Both the position numbers and the translations under genes were made by a program. Below are positions 10,824-23,168 of a DNA stretch of 64,000 bases, piece after piece. The stretch covers positions 40,947,912-41,011,911 of the forward strand of contig CP136064.1 in assembly GCA_032622095.1 (NCBI GenBank), written 5' to 3'. The notes under the pieces were generated by a model, which had not been told where the DNA came from, made no database searches, and saw nothing but the letters and a program-made list of their open reading frames with translations. Source of the stretch: Siphonodentalium dalli (Eukaryota > Mollusca > Scaphopoda > Gadilida > Siphonodentaliidae). Each line of letters starts with the position of its first letter. Within the stretch, counting starts at the first letter, position 1.

Positions 10824-11566
10824 ACTCTAGTGATCCGAATAATAGTAGGGGTCGGAATAATAGTAGGGGGTGGAAAATTTGCCAAATTTTAATAATAGTA
10901 GGGGTCGGAATAATAGTAGGGGGTGGGAAATGTCAATGAAAAAGGAGATCATTGAAGAACACTGATTTAATTATCAAACAAAAACTTATAATAAACACTC
11001 CTCGACCCAGCACGGACAACGTCTGGTTCTTGCAGAACCTTTTCAATGTCATTGATTTGAACGGAGAACACTGCGTCAACACTTTTATGCGAATCGGTCC
11101 ACCAACTACTCAATTGTGTTCTAATTAAAGAAACTTTCAAACGTGAGCCCCAGACGTTGATTAACTTCTTAGTTAATAACGCGTCAATTGTAAAAAAAAA
11201 ACACAGACATAACGCGTTGTCACCTTTGTTCGCCTCACTGAACGATAAACAATACCCGCAGAGGGGGGTCTGTCTATTGCAATAGGGTCGCACGAATTGC
11301 AAAATAGCGACACGTGTGAGGATGGAGTTACTTCCCATGGATCAAATCATTGATTATATTGCGATGCCAGACGGTTGCGCGAATTCTTTGAACGTATTCC
11401 GTTTCATGCATGCCATTTGATTAAAAACTACGAATAATGCGATCATTCATGGAGTATGGGTGATCAAAATTAAATAATCGTAGGGGCTTGAATAAGAATC
11501 GTAGGGGGTGGATTTTTTCTCCAAAATTAACAATCGTACGGGTACGGTTATTCGGATCACTAGAGT
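10824..11566. mobile_element. TA-flanked element with ACTCTAGTGATCCGAATAA ends
   Basis: ACTCTAGTGATCCGAATAA at the left (10824-10842) is repeated in inverted form at 11548-11566. Read as starting at CTCTAG, the element is flanked by TA on both sides. Subterminal blocks of CGGAATAATAGTAGGGG (left) and AATCGTAGGGG (right) lie just inside each end, several times. The middle is more CpG-rich than the surroundings and holds the open frame 10967-11338. Superfamily uncertain; Tc1/mariner-like TA flanks are the only clue. Confidence 0.6.
10967..11338 (-). CDS. hypothetical ORF inside the TA-flanked element (123 codons)
   Basis: The longest open frame of the element, ending in the residues AGSRSVYYKFLFDN. 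The N-terminal half has a Cys cluster (YCNRQTPLCGYC). No transposase DDE/D pattern or other family is recognised. Base composition is more CpG-rich than the flanks, so it could be captured or formerly coding DNA. A T/A run around 11190 looks like slippage. It may not be a real gene. Confidence 0.2.
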   Translation of the reverse strand: MGSNSILTRVAILQFVRPYCNRQTPLCGYCLSFSEANKGDNALCLCFFFTIDALLTKKLINVWGSRLKVSLIRTQLSSWWTDSHKSVDAVFSVQINDIEKVLQEPDVVRAGSRSVYYKFLFDN

Positions 11567-12441
11567 ATACAAGTAGTTCCATATAAGTAGGGCCTAGATA
11601 CATCTATACATATCGCATAGAAAGGATAGATGCCATGCTAACCTGTATAGTGTATGATCTTCTGCGAATGTTCAACTTAATCAAAGTTAATCCGTTAGAG
11701 AATCTAAAGCTTCCTCCACATGGCTGCGACAATACACACATGTAAATGGGAATCAACAAGTTTTCCAAGAGAATGACTGTCAATGACAAGAAATTTAACA
11801 CATTGCACGTGATTCGCGCTGTGTACATGCAATCTTCGTCGAACGAGTTCACGTTGTGCTATTGTTGCCACATGACAAGTAACTGACTTAATGATGGCCG
11901 AATAAGATGTGGAATTAAAAAAAAAACACTATTTGATAATCCTTTGCATCCGGTTGCAAAGTTGTTGACACCTTTAATGTGACTCAGCCAAGTTACGGGG
12001 AACGGTTATCAGGAAATAAATAGGCAAGTCTCGTTCATAAGTCTCGCTAACAAGATGTCGGGTGTGTTCTATTGTCTCTGTGAATTGGCGCCTCATGTCG
12101 CGGGGGGGGGGGGGGGGGGGGGGGGGTGTATGGGTATTAGAATGATCTAGAATCTATTCAGTTACAGAGTTGACTTTACCAGCTTGACTTGTCGCGAATT
12201 ATGCTTTGTATATCATTGAAGCCATTTTGTTGCATCATTACTCCAGTGTTACACGTGCCACAGTGAAAAGTTATCACTGGTCAATTGCATCCCATTGAAC
12301 TATTGTTCAGTCGGCAGCGACACTTCATGTCTTTGATGATCAACATAAAAGAAACCGTGCATACATTGGGTTCAGTTCAGGTCATGGAGTTCACCGCCCG
12401 TGCATGACTGGCAGTGGCATCAATAAAGGAACAATGCAATA
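11567..12441. other. intronic spacer with 25-bp poly-G
   Basis: No gene seen. A homopolymer of 25 G runs from 12102 to 12126, following CATGTCGC. The remainder is unremarkable AT-rich sequence. Confidence 0.5.
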
Positions 12442-13678
12442 AGGCCTAAAAAAAAAAGACGTTTGTTTCCGCTAACCCGACCGACCCTATTTTAAACCCC
12501 CGACCCTAAACTTTTTATTGCCATTGCAAAAAAAAAAAATATTGGACCCAAAAAACAAATTTTTTTTTTATTTTAAAATTTTTCTTTTTCAATTTAGGTC
12601 CCAATTCATATCATAACAAGATGCAAAACATTTATATATATTGACATAAGAAATTTTAGTTTACAAAAAGATTTAAGTTTAACAGTTGGAATCATACTGT
12701 AAAGTATGTTTGGCTTTATCTAGCTTTCATCTGTGAAAACTTCAAATAGTTTCAGTTCAGGTTTGTTATGATTCAGCCTTCAGACTTCAGTATTTCAATC
12801 AAATACAGTACAGGAACATTAACAATTTGATCGAATCAACCTGGTTATCAGGTGGGATCTCATAATACCAAATGAAAAATTAACATAGAGATTAGTACTA
12901 TAAATAGTAAATACTAACTAAATAGACATTGTTTCTGTACTACATGTAGTATATTATGTATGTGTCTCACTTGAATTTTATAAAATAGCATATTATATGA
13001 ATTAGAGTGATAATGGTAAGTCTCATTTCAAGCAGGATAAGCATAATCCATTGAACCAAAGGATATCTGACATTAAGTTATAAGCTTTTCCAATCTATAC
13101 ATATATAAAAATTTCCAAAGTTATGCTTGAGAAACTTTATCAAATTGACCTCTCAGTAAAATTCAAAATACTGACTCAAAGTGTCCTAGATTAGCGCTCA
13201 GTCCTTCAGGTTATGCCTTTGGCATATCATTGCCCAAAAACAGATGTCCCCAAAAAATACCTAGATCCTTCACTGAATGCGGAGGAGAAGGTGGGGTTGT
13301 GAAGCCATCATTAAGAAATCGGTACAAGACGGTCACTCCAATATGTGACAGTGCAGTGGTGCTGGACTGACTCCAGTTGTCGCCAGACCATATGAGAAAT
13401 ATTAGGATTATCAAAGACTATATTAGTATATAGACTAGTGTATATGTAAATATTGAAGCATATGTAAGATTGAATTGGAGTTTTTAGTTCCTGTCATTTG
13501 GGTTAACCTGATTGGGGCTAAGAAGTGCATAGTTTGGGTTATTGACAAGTATTATACAGTTATTTTGAAAGATACTGAAAAAAAAAATGTTAAAAAAAAA
13601 AAAAAAGTTAAGCCAACCGGGGCGGTACCCTAATTTTTTTCAGCTCGTTAGCGGAAACAAATGTATTTTTTTTAGGCC
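12442..13678. mobile_element. Harbinger-like non-autonomous element, ~1.24 kb (copy 1)
   Basis: The ends are inverted repeats: (A)GGCCTAAAAAAAA then CGTTTGTTTCCGCTAACC at the left, GTTAGCGGAAACAAATGTA then TTTTTTTTAGGCCT at the right. Taking GGCC as the terminus, 3-bp flanks of TAA/TAC fit the TWA duplications of PIF/Harbinger elements. The whole body closely matches 44518-45776, in the same orientation, including ACCCGACCGACCCTATTTTA and GATGGCTTCACAACCCC (complement). No transposase is present. Confidence 0.7.
13211..13414 (-). pseudogene. short ORF conserved between the two Harbinger-like copies
   Basis: About 67 codons containing ALSHIGVTVLYRFLNDGF and TTPPSPPHSVKDLGIFWG. The same frame is open at 45318-45527 with a few substitutions (F/S, S/G). 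The function is unknown; it could be a captured exon fragment or just shared noncoding sequence, since whole-element identity is high anyway. Confidence 0.2.
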
Positions 13679-13769
13679 TACGGCTTTAAGAAGTTAATAT
13701 GTGTTAACTGTTACAGATTACGTGATAATATGGCCGTGCAATGGCACTGCTGTCATGATAGCGCATAGG

Positions 13770-13866
13770 TAGTGCTTTTTCCCGACTAGTCGACTAGCAG
13801 ATTTCAGGATCGACTAATTTAATAATCGCGTCGATTTCGACTAGTCGATTAATCGTTTCAACACTA
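13770..13866. mobile_element. short hAT-like palindromic element
   Basis: TAGTGCTTTTTCCCGACTAG at the left and the complement of TAGTGTTGAAACGATTAATC at the right, with CGACTAGTCGA palindromes in both arms. These ends are typical of hAT MITEs in animals. A related partial end lies at 14541-14611 (TCGACTATAGTCGATTAATC). No clear 8-bp duplication is visible. Confidence 0.5.
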
Positions 13867-16500
13867 TTCGAGATCACTGAATAAAGATCCGAATGCAAAA
13901 TGCCGACTTCCCCCATTGCAACATTTGTCCAGGTATGTTGTCGTGGGTGCAGTACGCTGTCCGATTGGGTGCGGAAATTAATGGCTGTCAGACCCGTGTA
14001 CGTGCCTCTGTGTGTGTTTGTTAAATAATGCTACTATAGAGTCACCGCAGGGTTATAAATTTGCTCGGCAATGGTTTCACCTGGACCAGTCTGTAACCTG
14101 AAGGTTTCTGCACTGCAATATCTACAGATACAGATAGTTATTAACACTTTACGTACATGTACATGTAGGGCGTTCACTGGATATTAACAGTGTTTTACTG
14201 GTACAATGAAATCTTATAACGCCATGCAGTGGTGGGCCGATAATTAAATTTTCGCTCAATACAGGTAGACAATATGCAGAAATTGAATTTTTCTCCCCCA
14301 AAGGTAGGCCGCATCCAGCTTCAAATTTCGTTTGTAAACAACAATTAATATTATAAAAATAGTTTTGATGGAATATTTGACCAATGTTTTAGGCACAAAT
14401 GACATGCATATTAGCCCCCAAAAAAATCATCTCTGTTTCCGTTTACCCGGCATGTCACCAATAAAACTCATGCGGGAGATGGCAATTAACATCGGTGTAT
14501 CTGCGTATGGCAGGTGCTTTGATGTTAACGATGATGTAGCTAGAGGTGCCACGATTATTGATAATCAGTCATCAATAATCGACTATAGTCGATTAATCGT
14601 ACCTAATACTATCAGTGGAGCTGAATAGGTCATTGTCGCATGGTTTCGAGCAAAAAGACACCCAGGATCTCTCAAACGGGCAAAGACACCCATGGTGTCC
14701 CAAACAAGCAAAATGACACCCAGGATCTCAAAGTCTCGCTAAACAACAGGAATTTTTTTTAGTCGTCTGCATGTCGATATGCAATGCATCGTATTGAGAG
14801 GGTACAATGCGATGCAAAAACAATTCATGTAGAATATTGCAATGTTAAAAGTCAGAGATCCAAACTTTTCCACTCAAAACTTCCCATAGTTAGGTCTTGT
14901 AATTTACTTTGAATGATTATGCTGAGGTGAACACTGATGAGAATATACATAGTATAACATACTAAAAATGATTAAGTGTTTCATCTACTATCTAGTTTTC
15001 ACAGCCGTCTGTTGCAAAAATTTGCATCGTGATTCACATCGCATTGTGGTAGTAAAATCGCGATTCTAATATTATCAAAAAGTTAAGAGTCCATAAAATG
15101 GATTTTACAGTAGTACAGACCTTGGGGCTAACCCTGGGTTGATTTAAAGAGAACCAATGTTGGTCTCCTGCACAGTTTTCAAACTGCCAGTACAACCTGG
15201 ATGGATACCCACTTATCCGCTTAAAGACATATTCAGGGTTCCTTCCGGTAGGATAGTGTTCCTTCCGGTAGGATGACAAAAAAATATATATATAAACTTG
15301 ATTCCGATTTTAAGCCCTTGTAGTTGATTCATGCGGCCCTGAAAATTCTATTGGTACTTTAAAAAAAAATTGTTGCTTGTATATATACTGTAGGATGTTT
15401 CATTCAGATTTCAACTGTAAAAGTGATGGTTTTGTTTCCTTTTGTGGACCAAAGCAAGGGAAAGTGTTGAATAGGTGCACAGTACTACAATTAGCAGAGG
15501 GAGTTTTCGATCAACACATTTTGTGAATATTTAAAGACTCGAGAAATAAAGCTAAAGTGATGTGGAACACTCCCACTTAGGTGTTCACAACGGAATAGCA
15601 AATAATGATGTCAGTGATTTTAATAAAGTTTATATCCAAATATAAGCAGAAACAGCGTCATTGTTAGAAAAGAATTACATTCAGTGACTATTGTTGTCGG
15701 AATCATTGCCGCATGTTTATGATATCAGTTGTTTATAAAATCCTGTAAGTGTCAATATACTAGTAATATTGTTGACCGGGAGTCGCAATTTGGGTGGGAA
15801 TTTAATCACTGGTATATAAGAAGCAGTAATACCACAGTAGTACTAAACCACTAGTACTACCTTGAAACAGAACCTCTGTTTTCAAAAGCATAGTAGGACT
15901 AGTATGTACTATTATCCATCCCCACTCTATTAGGTACCCACCCATTCAATGCAACTGGTAAAGTGCAAGACTGTATTTTGATGAAAATATCCACCCTGTA
16001 CTTATAATCCAGCTGGAGATATCACTCTACAGATGGTCTAAGGTCATTATAAATGTTATTGGTTCAATAGAGTTGTCAGCTTTCAACATAAACAATTCCT
16101 GTGATTTGTTGACAGCTCTGCTATATAATTGATATTAATAGGTCAGCAGTGAGGTGGCTTTTCTTGATCTATATTGTTGGTAGAATTTGATACATTAAAT
16201 TATCATTGTAAACTTAAATTGGACTCTCTTAACCCAAGTATTCGATGTCCAGGTCACCTTTCACATTTAACCCAAGGCTGTGGTGGTGCAGCATTACAGA
16301 TCCTGTACCAGTGCATTCTCTTATATAAATGCGAGTGACCCATAAATTCCAATAATTTGTGTACATTTGTCTATAATAGTACATAACAGTATACTCTATA
16401 TTCAACACCAAAACTCTCATTTATGATTCCGATCATAGTAATTTACTATCGCCAAGGGATGGGTTAACATCTGCCGATCGTGATCGGCCTCTCGTTAGAA
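13867..16500. other. intronic sequence, no gene recognised
   Basis: Includes an open frame 14365-14628 whose tail is the hAT-like end at 14541-14611, so it is not treated as a gene. A three-fold CACCCAGGATCTC-like repeat is at 14656-14728. A fragment of the shared P-family hairpin (TTCTCTTATATAAATGCGAG) is at about 16316-16335. Confidence 0.4.
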
Positions 16501-17249
16501 TATGGTGCATTATAAAAAAAATTCCTACCTGCCTACCTGGATTTTTTTACTCAAGAAATCGGAAACAGACAAGTTTTTTTTTTTGGCCTGAGGCATAAGT
16601 TAAATGATTGTTCAAAATAATCATAGGGATATGACAAGGATGAAGGCTACTGAGTGATATGAGGTTGGTTCAGCTGCATTGATCCAATCGATTTCATCGT
16701 TGTCGAAATGTTTCGATGATACTTGATATAGTTTTGAACAGCTGAATAAAAAATTATGTGTGTTTCATTGGTTATAATAATAAAATAATGATAATACCAC
16801 TAACTTTCCAAAGGGAGATAGGACGATTGTTAGCATGGTATAAACTATTATATATTTTGGAACTTCTGTCTGTATGTGTGTATTTATGTATGTATATGTG
16901 TTATAGACTCAAAAACTCCAATTTCACGTGGAACCGTGTCCTTGGCCTTGACCTCGCTCATATACTCTCATATAGGCATGTTTCTTGACCGATCGAACAA
17001 TAGTTTGTCCAGATGCTGTATATTCACAAAGAAATCCCTAAATACCCCGGACGAAGTCGGGCACATCAGCTAGTTATATATAATTTCACTACCCTATATT
17101 ACAATCCAAGGTAAGGGTTCAGGTCAGTTGAACTTTAGTTGAAGGAAGTCCTGTTAATTGCCAGAATCTGAAGTGCAGTATGGAAATCCATACATTACCC
17201 GCTTTCTTATCCACTCCTGCTCAGGGCTGTGGCCATCGTAATCTGACAG

Positions 17250-17400
17250 GGTTCCCGCGGGTACTTGAATATACTTGAACGTACTTGAATTTGAAAGTTA
17301 TTTTTCCAGAGCCTTGAATTCCACGCCACCCACCAGCATGTACTTGAATAGCGACCCTGCCTCTAAATATATACTTGAATTTCCCTGCCCCTGCCCCAGA
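17250..17400. repeat. TACTTGAAT-rich repeat fragment
   Basis: Repeated ACTTGAAT words (GTACTTGAATATACTTGAAC and similar). Related CTTGAAAACCCTTGAATTT words recur at 19312-19361, and CCTTGAATTGCTTTGAATTT at about 57748-57767. Probably an old dispersed repeat. Confidence 0.35.
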
Positions 17401-17789
17401 GAAGTAACTTTATTTGGTAATTATCGGATTCCGGGAAATTAAATTTGTTCTGTCAGGGAATCCCCTACTGCATGGAAAATCCGTCATTATAAATAGCAAC
17501 CGGAATTGCTGTTCGACCTAATGCGATTCGTAACGGCGCATGTGATTGGCGGAGAGTCCGGCGGCCTGTTTCATGCTCGATACTGATGATTTTGATTGTC
17601 CGACTGCATCGTCTGTTAAGAATGTAAAAAAATAAAAGGCTGCTCGGCCTCAGTGTCCACCGAATCGGTGGCTTCATTTGGAGTGGAGGCTTTGTAGAAG
17701 TATACTATATGGATACTTCACTTGTGCATTGTCTCATTACTGACATGCATACAAATAACCAAATCTTAAAAAAAACTATTAAAATCAAA

Positions 17790-18549
17790 ATATAACCTCA
17801 AATTGGCACAATATGAAGAAAATTATAAGGAAAAGTCGAAAAGCCCATAACTCTGAGAAAAATCATCGGATCAAACTCAAATTCGAACTTGACCTGTATT
17901 TTGATATCAATGATTCACAAAAAAATAGAATTTTCAATTGAACATTCCAAACTTGAGTTATCATCCGAAACCAAAGAAAAAAGAAGACAATTTAATTTTC
18001 TAAGTCGAAAAAAGCCCATAACTCTAGGAAAAATCATCGGATCAAACTCAAATTAGAACTCAACCTGTATCTTGATATGACTGATCCACATAAAAATGGT
18101 ATTTGCAATTAAAGGATCCAAACTTGAGATATCATCCGGAAACCGAAAAAGTGAGAAATTTTCTAAGTAAAACAAGTAGAAAAAGGGCCACAACTCTTGC
18201 AAAAATGGGCGGAGCAAACCCATATTCGAACTTGACCTGTACATAGGGCTGATAAACTCACATAAATTTGGTTCAGATATGATCACACAAACTGAAGTTA
18301 TCATCTGGAAACCAGAAAATTACAAGATTCTAAGTAAAAAAAAGGGCCATAACTCTCGCAAAAATGGGCGGAGCAAACCCATATTCGAACTTGACCTGTA
18401 TTTTGGTCTGATAAACTCGCCTATGAAATTGGCTTTTGATCTATTAACCGAAACTAAAGTTATCATCCGGAAACCATTTCTGGACGCACGTACGGACGGA
18501 TGGACACCGGCTATTTTAATAGTCCCCGAATTATTTTTTTTCGGGGGAC
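17790..18549 (+). repeat. ~170-bp tandem repeat ending in a terminal hairpin
   Basis: Four diverged units each begin CATAACTCT or CACAACTCT (17849, 18018, 18189, 18348) and contain TTCGAACTTGACCTGTAT and GTTATCATC(C/T)GG. The array ends with GGACGCACGTACGGACGGAT and the hairpin GTCCCCGAATTATTTTTTTT/CGGGGGAC (18522-18549). I recall similar arrays as dispersed elements in mollusc genomes. The open frame 18279-18761 is a translation through this array. Confidence 0.6.
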
Positions 18550-18821
18550 AACAAAAACAAATAGGCGATAAATTAAATTCAATAAAATGTCAAAACGCGG
18601 ACAATGTAGGTTCCATCTCGATGGAAACACAAGCAGATTATTGTGCATGGTTGTTACATTGTGAAGGTTGTTACATTATCTTTCATAAAACTAATGTCCT
18701 GAGAAATGGTCTTCTCTGCCTCAGTCATTCCAAAATTAGTGAGCCAGGGAATATATGTTGAGCATAATCCTGCATATCACTAGTTTAGATACTATGAAAA
18801 CATTCAATCAAGTAACTATAC

Positions 18822-18926
18822 TGAACAAACATAGTTATGGTGTAGCCAGATGGAGTTCCACTTCAACCTTTGGCAGTTGAAGTGCAACTATATCTGGCTA
18901 CACCATAACTACCGGTATGTTTGTTC
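18822..18926. mobile_element. 105-bp palindromic element
   Basis: The left arm begins TGAACAAACATAGTTATGGT and the right arm ends with the complement, CCATAACTACCGGTATGTTTGTTCA overall; the arms match for about 45 bp with few mismatches around a TTTGGCA loop. Probably a MITE reduced to its inverted ends. A G-run follows at 18932. Confidence 0.65.
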
Positions 18927-19635
18927 ACTAAAGGGGGGGGGGGGGTATCAGTAGTTCATACCTGGTATGTACTGTAGTCAGAAATATATGGGTAAAGAGA
19001 AAAGCCCAGCAATCTATTAACCAATTATCTTCATATTATGGGGCACCCTGACTGGAAACTTTGCCTCCACTCTACTTACTTTTACTAAAGTGAGCATATT
19101 TGATAATTGTTGTAATAAATAAATTGAAAGCGATAGTTACATATTCCTAACCCTAGAGAAACAAACAAAATATTGTTTTAATGTTGCTAATATAATACAG
19201 TATGTAGTATTGTTGTTTTTCTCTACTCATAAAGTTGTCTATTGTTACATATATACTAAGTACTATACTGTTTGAGGTAATTTGATCAATGGTAACCCAG
19301 TATATACATCCTTGAAAACCCTTGAATTTCGACCCCTACACTACTTGAAAACCCTTGAATTTGATATTAAAGTAGGTGCAAGAACCATGTCTGATTTTGG
19401 CACATCATGCTAATATTTTGATTCTTAACTTTCAAAAGATCCAAATCAATTTTGATTCTCCTCACTTCCAATGAATTTTAGCCCTGGACTAAGACTCAAA
19501 ACATCAACATGCGATTTAATAAGTGGCTTTCTGGCCAGTCAAGGACCCTGTTTCTTACTGGACACAGCACATACCTGTATTATTATGTGTTTGTGTTTAT
19601 ACATTACATGTACATGTATATGTTATCTATTCCAG

Positions 19636-19731
19636 TTTGAAGTGGTGGACGTTGAGTTTGTGAACTCAGCCTCCCTGATGACTTCAGACCAGGGGACAAG
19701 TGGGGCTGCTGAGTTGCAATTACAAGCTCCG
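19636..19731 (+). CDS. LARP4-like: LARP4/LARP4B-like protein, exon 2 (N-terminus)
   Basis: An acceptor (CTATTCCAG) precedes, and a strong donor (CCG|GTAAGT) follows. The frame is open for all 32 codons and enters and leaves at phase 0. It reads FEVVDVEFVNSASL, then Met-TSDQ and a short Gly/Ala/Gln stretch ending LQLQAP. An ATG at 19678 would give an N-terminus starting MTSDQ; to my recollection vertebrate LARP4B also starts MTSDQ. LARP4 proteins bind poly(A) and PABP and stabilise mRNA in the cytoplasm. The next exon carries the PABP-binding motif and joins in phase. Whether translation starts here or in an upstream exon (10484) is open. Confidence 0.55.
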
Positions 19732-19779
19732 GTAAGTACAGTGTAGATGCAGATCACTTTCGTCTTTAGCGCAGTTATT

Positions 19780-20188
19780 GCCAAGCCTGCAAATACCGTG
19801 TGTCATTTGCAGAATGAGGTCCCCCAGAGGGTGAATTTAGTGAAGCTATCCTGCACAGGCTAGCATCACCAAATTCACCCTCTGGGGACCTCATTGTGCT
19901 TAGGCCTCATCTTTGGGAAGTATCTGTAGTCTGAATATGGAATTGTTTTTAGTTACTTTTTCAATTCTGGGCAGTTTCAATATTCCCTAATTTGCAGAAG
20001 ATAAAATGTATAATCGAGGTGACTATTGGGTGAACATCAACTCTGATAGCAGTCGAGTCCTAAGCAGAATAAAGTTCCCAGTAGGTGAATTTGGTGGCAC
20101 TAGCCCGCCATGCGGGATAGTTTCACTAAATTCACCTTCTGGGGACCTCATTCTGCAAATGACAGACACGCTATTTGCAGGCTTGGTT
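19780..20188. mobile_element. H1-type hAT-like MITE with two hairpins
   Basis: Inverted ends CCAAGCCTGCAAATA(C/G)CGTGT and TCATTTGCAGAATGAGG. Hairpin one (about 19811-19902) and hairpin two (about 20065-20157) each have GAGGT(C)CCCAGAGGGTGAATTT-type arms; the second is more diverged. TTATTG occurs on both outer flanks. Begins only about 50 bp after the exon 2 splice donor. Confidence 0.7.
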
Positions 20189-20589
20189 ATTGAAGAGCTT
20201 ATGTGTATGTTGTGTCCGTTGTCTGATTTTTGTCTGTGAATCTATTAAACTGACATGGCTTGTTTGTATTGTATACAAATTTTTTGGAGGAGGGATAGCA
20301 AAACGTATCTACAACTGACTGAAGTTCACAACATAGCACTGCGAAACCATAATAACATGCTTTTCTTCTTATGATCTGACGTGTGATATTCATACAAATT
20401 ATCTGAAGGTAAAAGGGTCCTTTTTGTCTCCAGAGTAGTAATATCTATGACTATAAAAATATTTCACATATTTATGGAATTATTTTGATCCCCAGAACCT
20501 GGCAGGAAGAATTGGGTTTACAAGCCATTCCTGATACAGACATGTGTAATAAATACAGGACTTAACATGCATCTGAAATTTAAATATTT

Positions 20590-20705
20590 TACTCTCGGGT
20601 TCGAAATAAACATACAGGGCGGAATAAACATACAGGACGGTTTTCCCACAAATTTTAATAATAGTACAGGGCGGAATCAACATACAGGGTAGGAAATTTC
20701 CCCAA
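20590..20705. repeat. CGGAATAAACATACAGGG subterminal-type repeats
   Basis: Three to four copies of GCGGAATAAACATACAGG or GCGGAATCAACATACAGG, separated by CCACAAATTTTAATAATAGTA. The layout closely resembles the left end of the element at 10824 (CGGAATAATAGTAGGGG blocks with GCCAAATTTTAATAATAGTA), so this is probably an end of a related element. No partner end was found. Confidence 0.5.
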
Positions 20706-20708
20706 AAC

Positions 20709-22948
20709 TAGTGAAACAAAAGTTCAGGGTGAAATATCTCATGTAGTAAACCTTTATAATACACCCTATTTTGCCCTATTGCTGTATTAGTTTATATTTT
20801 AGTACTACATTATAATTGTTATCCTTTATATTGAAAAATGAGTTTATTTTTAACAATAGTATCCTACACATTGGGATCCAAGGATATGCCAATTCAAACT
20901 TTTCTTTCAACGAATATCTATCATGTTTATCATTACTAAATGGGTCAGCCATATTTCCAATTTGTTTTCTAAGAAACTTCGATTTCGTATCGCGAGAATT
21001 TGCAAGTAATATGTCATACTAGTATTCTATTTATAAAATGTATTGATAGCGATGGGGCTCCAAAATGTGCAATGTGACATTGCTTTGAGATAACTTATGT
21101 CGCTAAAATATTGGCATATGTGGACTAGTATTCTGAAGATGCATGCGATCGCTCGTCAGTCACCATAATACAGTGATAAAATACCTGTAATACCACAAAA
21201 TATTTACATGAATTACAGTGCTAATTAAGTGTACCAGCAGTCCAGTTTATTCTAATCCCCACAGTGATCCCCCACAAATAATGCCGAGTCACTAAACACG
21301 TGCACCCAAGCAATTGGCTGCATGGACAGATTCATTACTGCTCTAGGGGAGTCAGCCTTGACAGTACACAAGTGGTCGCTATATATTATTCCTGTGTCGT
21401 AAAAAGCTTAATGTACATAAGCATACATTTGCACATTTAATTTTACCGATACTTTTCTAATTCACGATATTAGTGCTAGTTAGTTGTTTGCCACCAGTGT
21501 GAAGAAATCCTGACACCAAATATAAATTGACTGATCGGTGTTCCCGTGAAAAAATGAGGTGGTCAGATTGTCACGTTAAAATGTCAATGTGCCAGCTATC
21601 ACTTGTCGATGTAAACATCGCAGGCTATTTTTAAATGACAGTCCATTTCCGAGAATTGTTTGCATACCCGTGTGTTCTACTTTTGAATTGGGAAAACATC
21701 TTTGGGACTATACAGTGCAAATTATCCATATTATTTTATAAAAGACAAACAGATTCAAGTTAATTCAACAGAGTTTTTCGGAAAAATTAATAAACGTACC
21801 GACCCAAATAAGGACTGTAAAGGGCGAATTTGTTCTTGAAAATTAATAAGCAAACAGGCACGCTTAATTGGAAACTGAGAATATCAAACTTGTTGCGGAT
21901 GGCATACAGTCACATTTCACTGGAGCATTTTCTCACGAAATACCGACCGTCACTTGTATATCATTATGCTATCCACAACTCATTCGATAAAAGATTCTCG
22001 ATTAGAATGTAAGGTTGTGTTCTGTTCTGTTGATGTGTTGCCTGGAATGTTTATGATTTACTTCACTTGATTCTTGAAAGATATATTATATGCTTCCAGA
22101 ATGAATAAACAATTTTGATGCTTCTGACCCTGTCTCATGTCTGATATAATGATATAAAACATAAAAGTTAATACTTGCACCCACTAAATACACATACAAT
22201 GTAATATAGAATGCCATTGGTAACAATGGTTCTTGTTGTATTTTCAAGGTTTGTGCATGTGTTTGTTTCCGTGCTGAGAGCCATATATTTCACTATAAAC
22301 CTCTAGAGATCAGCACTAGTTATCTTTATTCAAAATGCAGATGTGATGGTGATATTACCAGCAGATGTTACACCCAAGTCTGCCATTTTTGTTTTGTATA
22401 TGTACCGGTATACAACTCCCTCACAAAACTATTGAGTTATCTCCCTTCTGCCACCTGAACAGACTGCTATAGGGCTAAAATATGTGCATGCATAATTTAG
22501 TAATTTCTCAGGCTGTTCTACAGTTACTTCCCTTTGAGTGCAACATGGTATGCCTATTGATTCTCACACTGTCGACACTGTTTTATTTTTTGTCATGGAT
22601 TGTCAACAAGCTGTTGCTGCATCTCAGATTGCTTGTATACAGACGGAGAATAGATATACCAGTAAAACTAATTATGGGAAGATTAAGTGCCCCGAGCACT
22701 TGTCCCCCAATCCAATTGCTACGTATATGAGCAATGAAATATGTTAAACTAAACTAAATTAAACTAATTATGCTAAATTGTTTCAGGCAAATTTTAAGCT
22801 GAAAAATTTCAATAGTTCACTGCTGCTCTTTGCCTAACTTGTACAAGTAGTTCAGCAAAACATGATAATTACTGATAATTTGCTTTTCAAGAGAGAGAGG
22901 CATGCAATGGAAACAAACAGCATAATAATTACGTAAACAAACATTCAA
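20709..22948. other. intronic, no feature recognised
   Basis: AT-rich with no domain-bearing ORF and no repeat shared with the window. The ACTTAACTAAAC-like runs near 22745-22770 are simple sequence. Confidence 0.4.
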
Positions 22949-23166
22949 TTAACCATTTCTACACTAAATGGATACTCCCACCCAGTTATAACACTGTATA
23001 TTGGAATGGTCTATTAAATTAATTTGGAGGGTGTTTAGGATATATTTAATAAGCAGACGACAGACATAAAAACAGATAATACTAGAGCAGAAGGATTTAT
23101 ATTCAGTTGTGGGAAATGTTCAGATAATAAGTTCTACGTTTAAGGGAGCTACTCGTTGATGAGTAT
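22949..23166. mobile_element. P4 piggyBac-like MITE, right end lost
   Basis: Starts TTAACCATTTCTACACTAAA, then GGATACTCCCACCCAGTTAT, the TGGAATGGTCTATTAA block, GCAGACGACAGACA and GTGGGAAATGTTCAGATAAT. Near GATGAGTATTT (23159-23169) it runs into the M1 element instead of ending TATAGAAAGGGTTAA. Confidence 0.7.
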
Positions 23167-23168
23167 TT

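Larger units (their letters stand above)
10493..19635 (+). other. putative intron 1 of the LARP4-like gene
   Basis: Defined by the candidate donor at 10493 (or 9520) and the acceptor TTCCAG at 19630-19635. Filled with mobile elements listed separately. I see no other exon with both good splice sites and a recognisable domain. Confidence 0.35.

Noticed and set aside
14365-14628. 87-codon ORF
   Set aside because: Its C-terminal third is the hAT-like inverted end (TCGACTATAGTCGATTAATC), and no domain is recognised.
18279-18761. 160-codon ORF on the + strand
   Set aside because: It reads through the ~170-bp tandem array and its terminal hairpin; repeated peptide words follow the DNA repeat.
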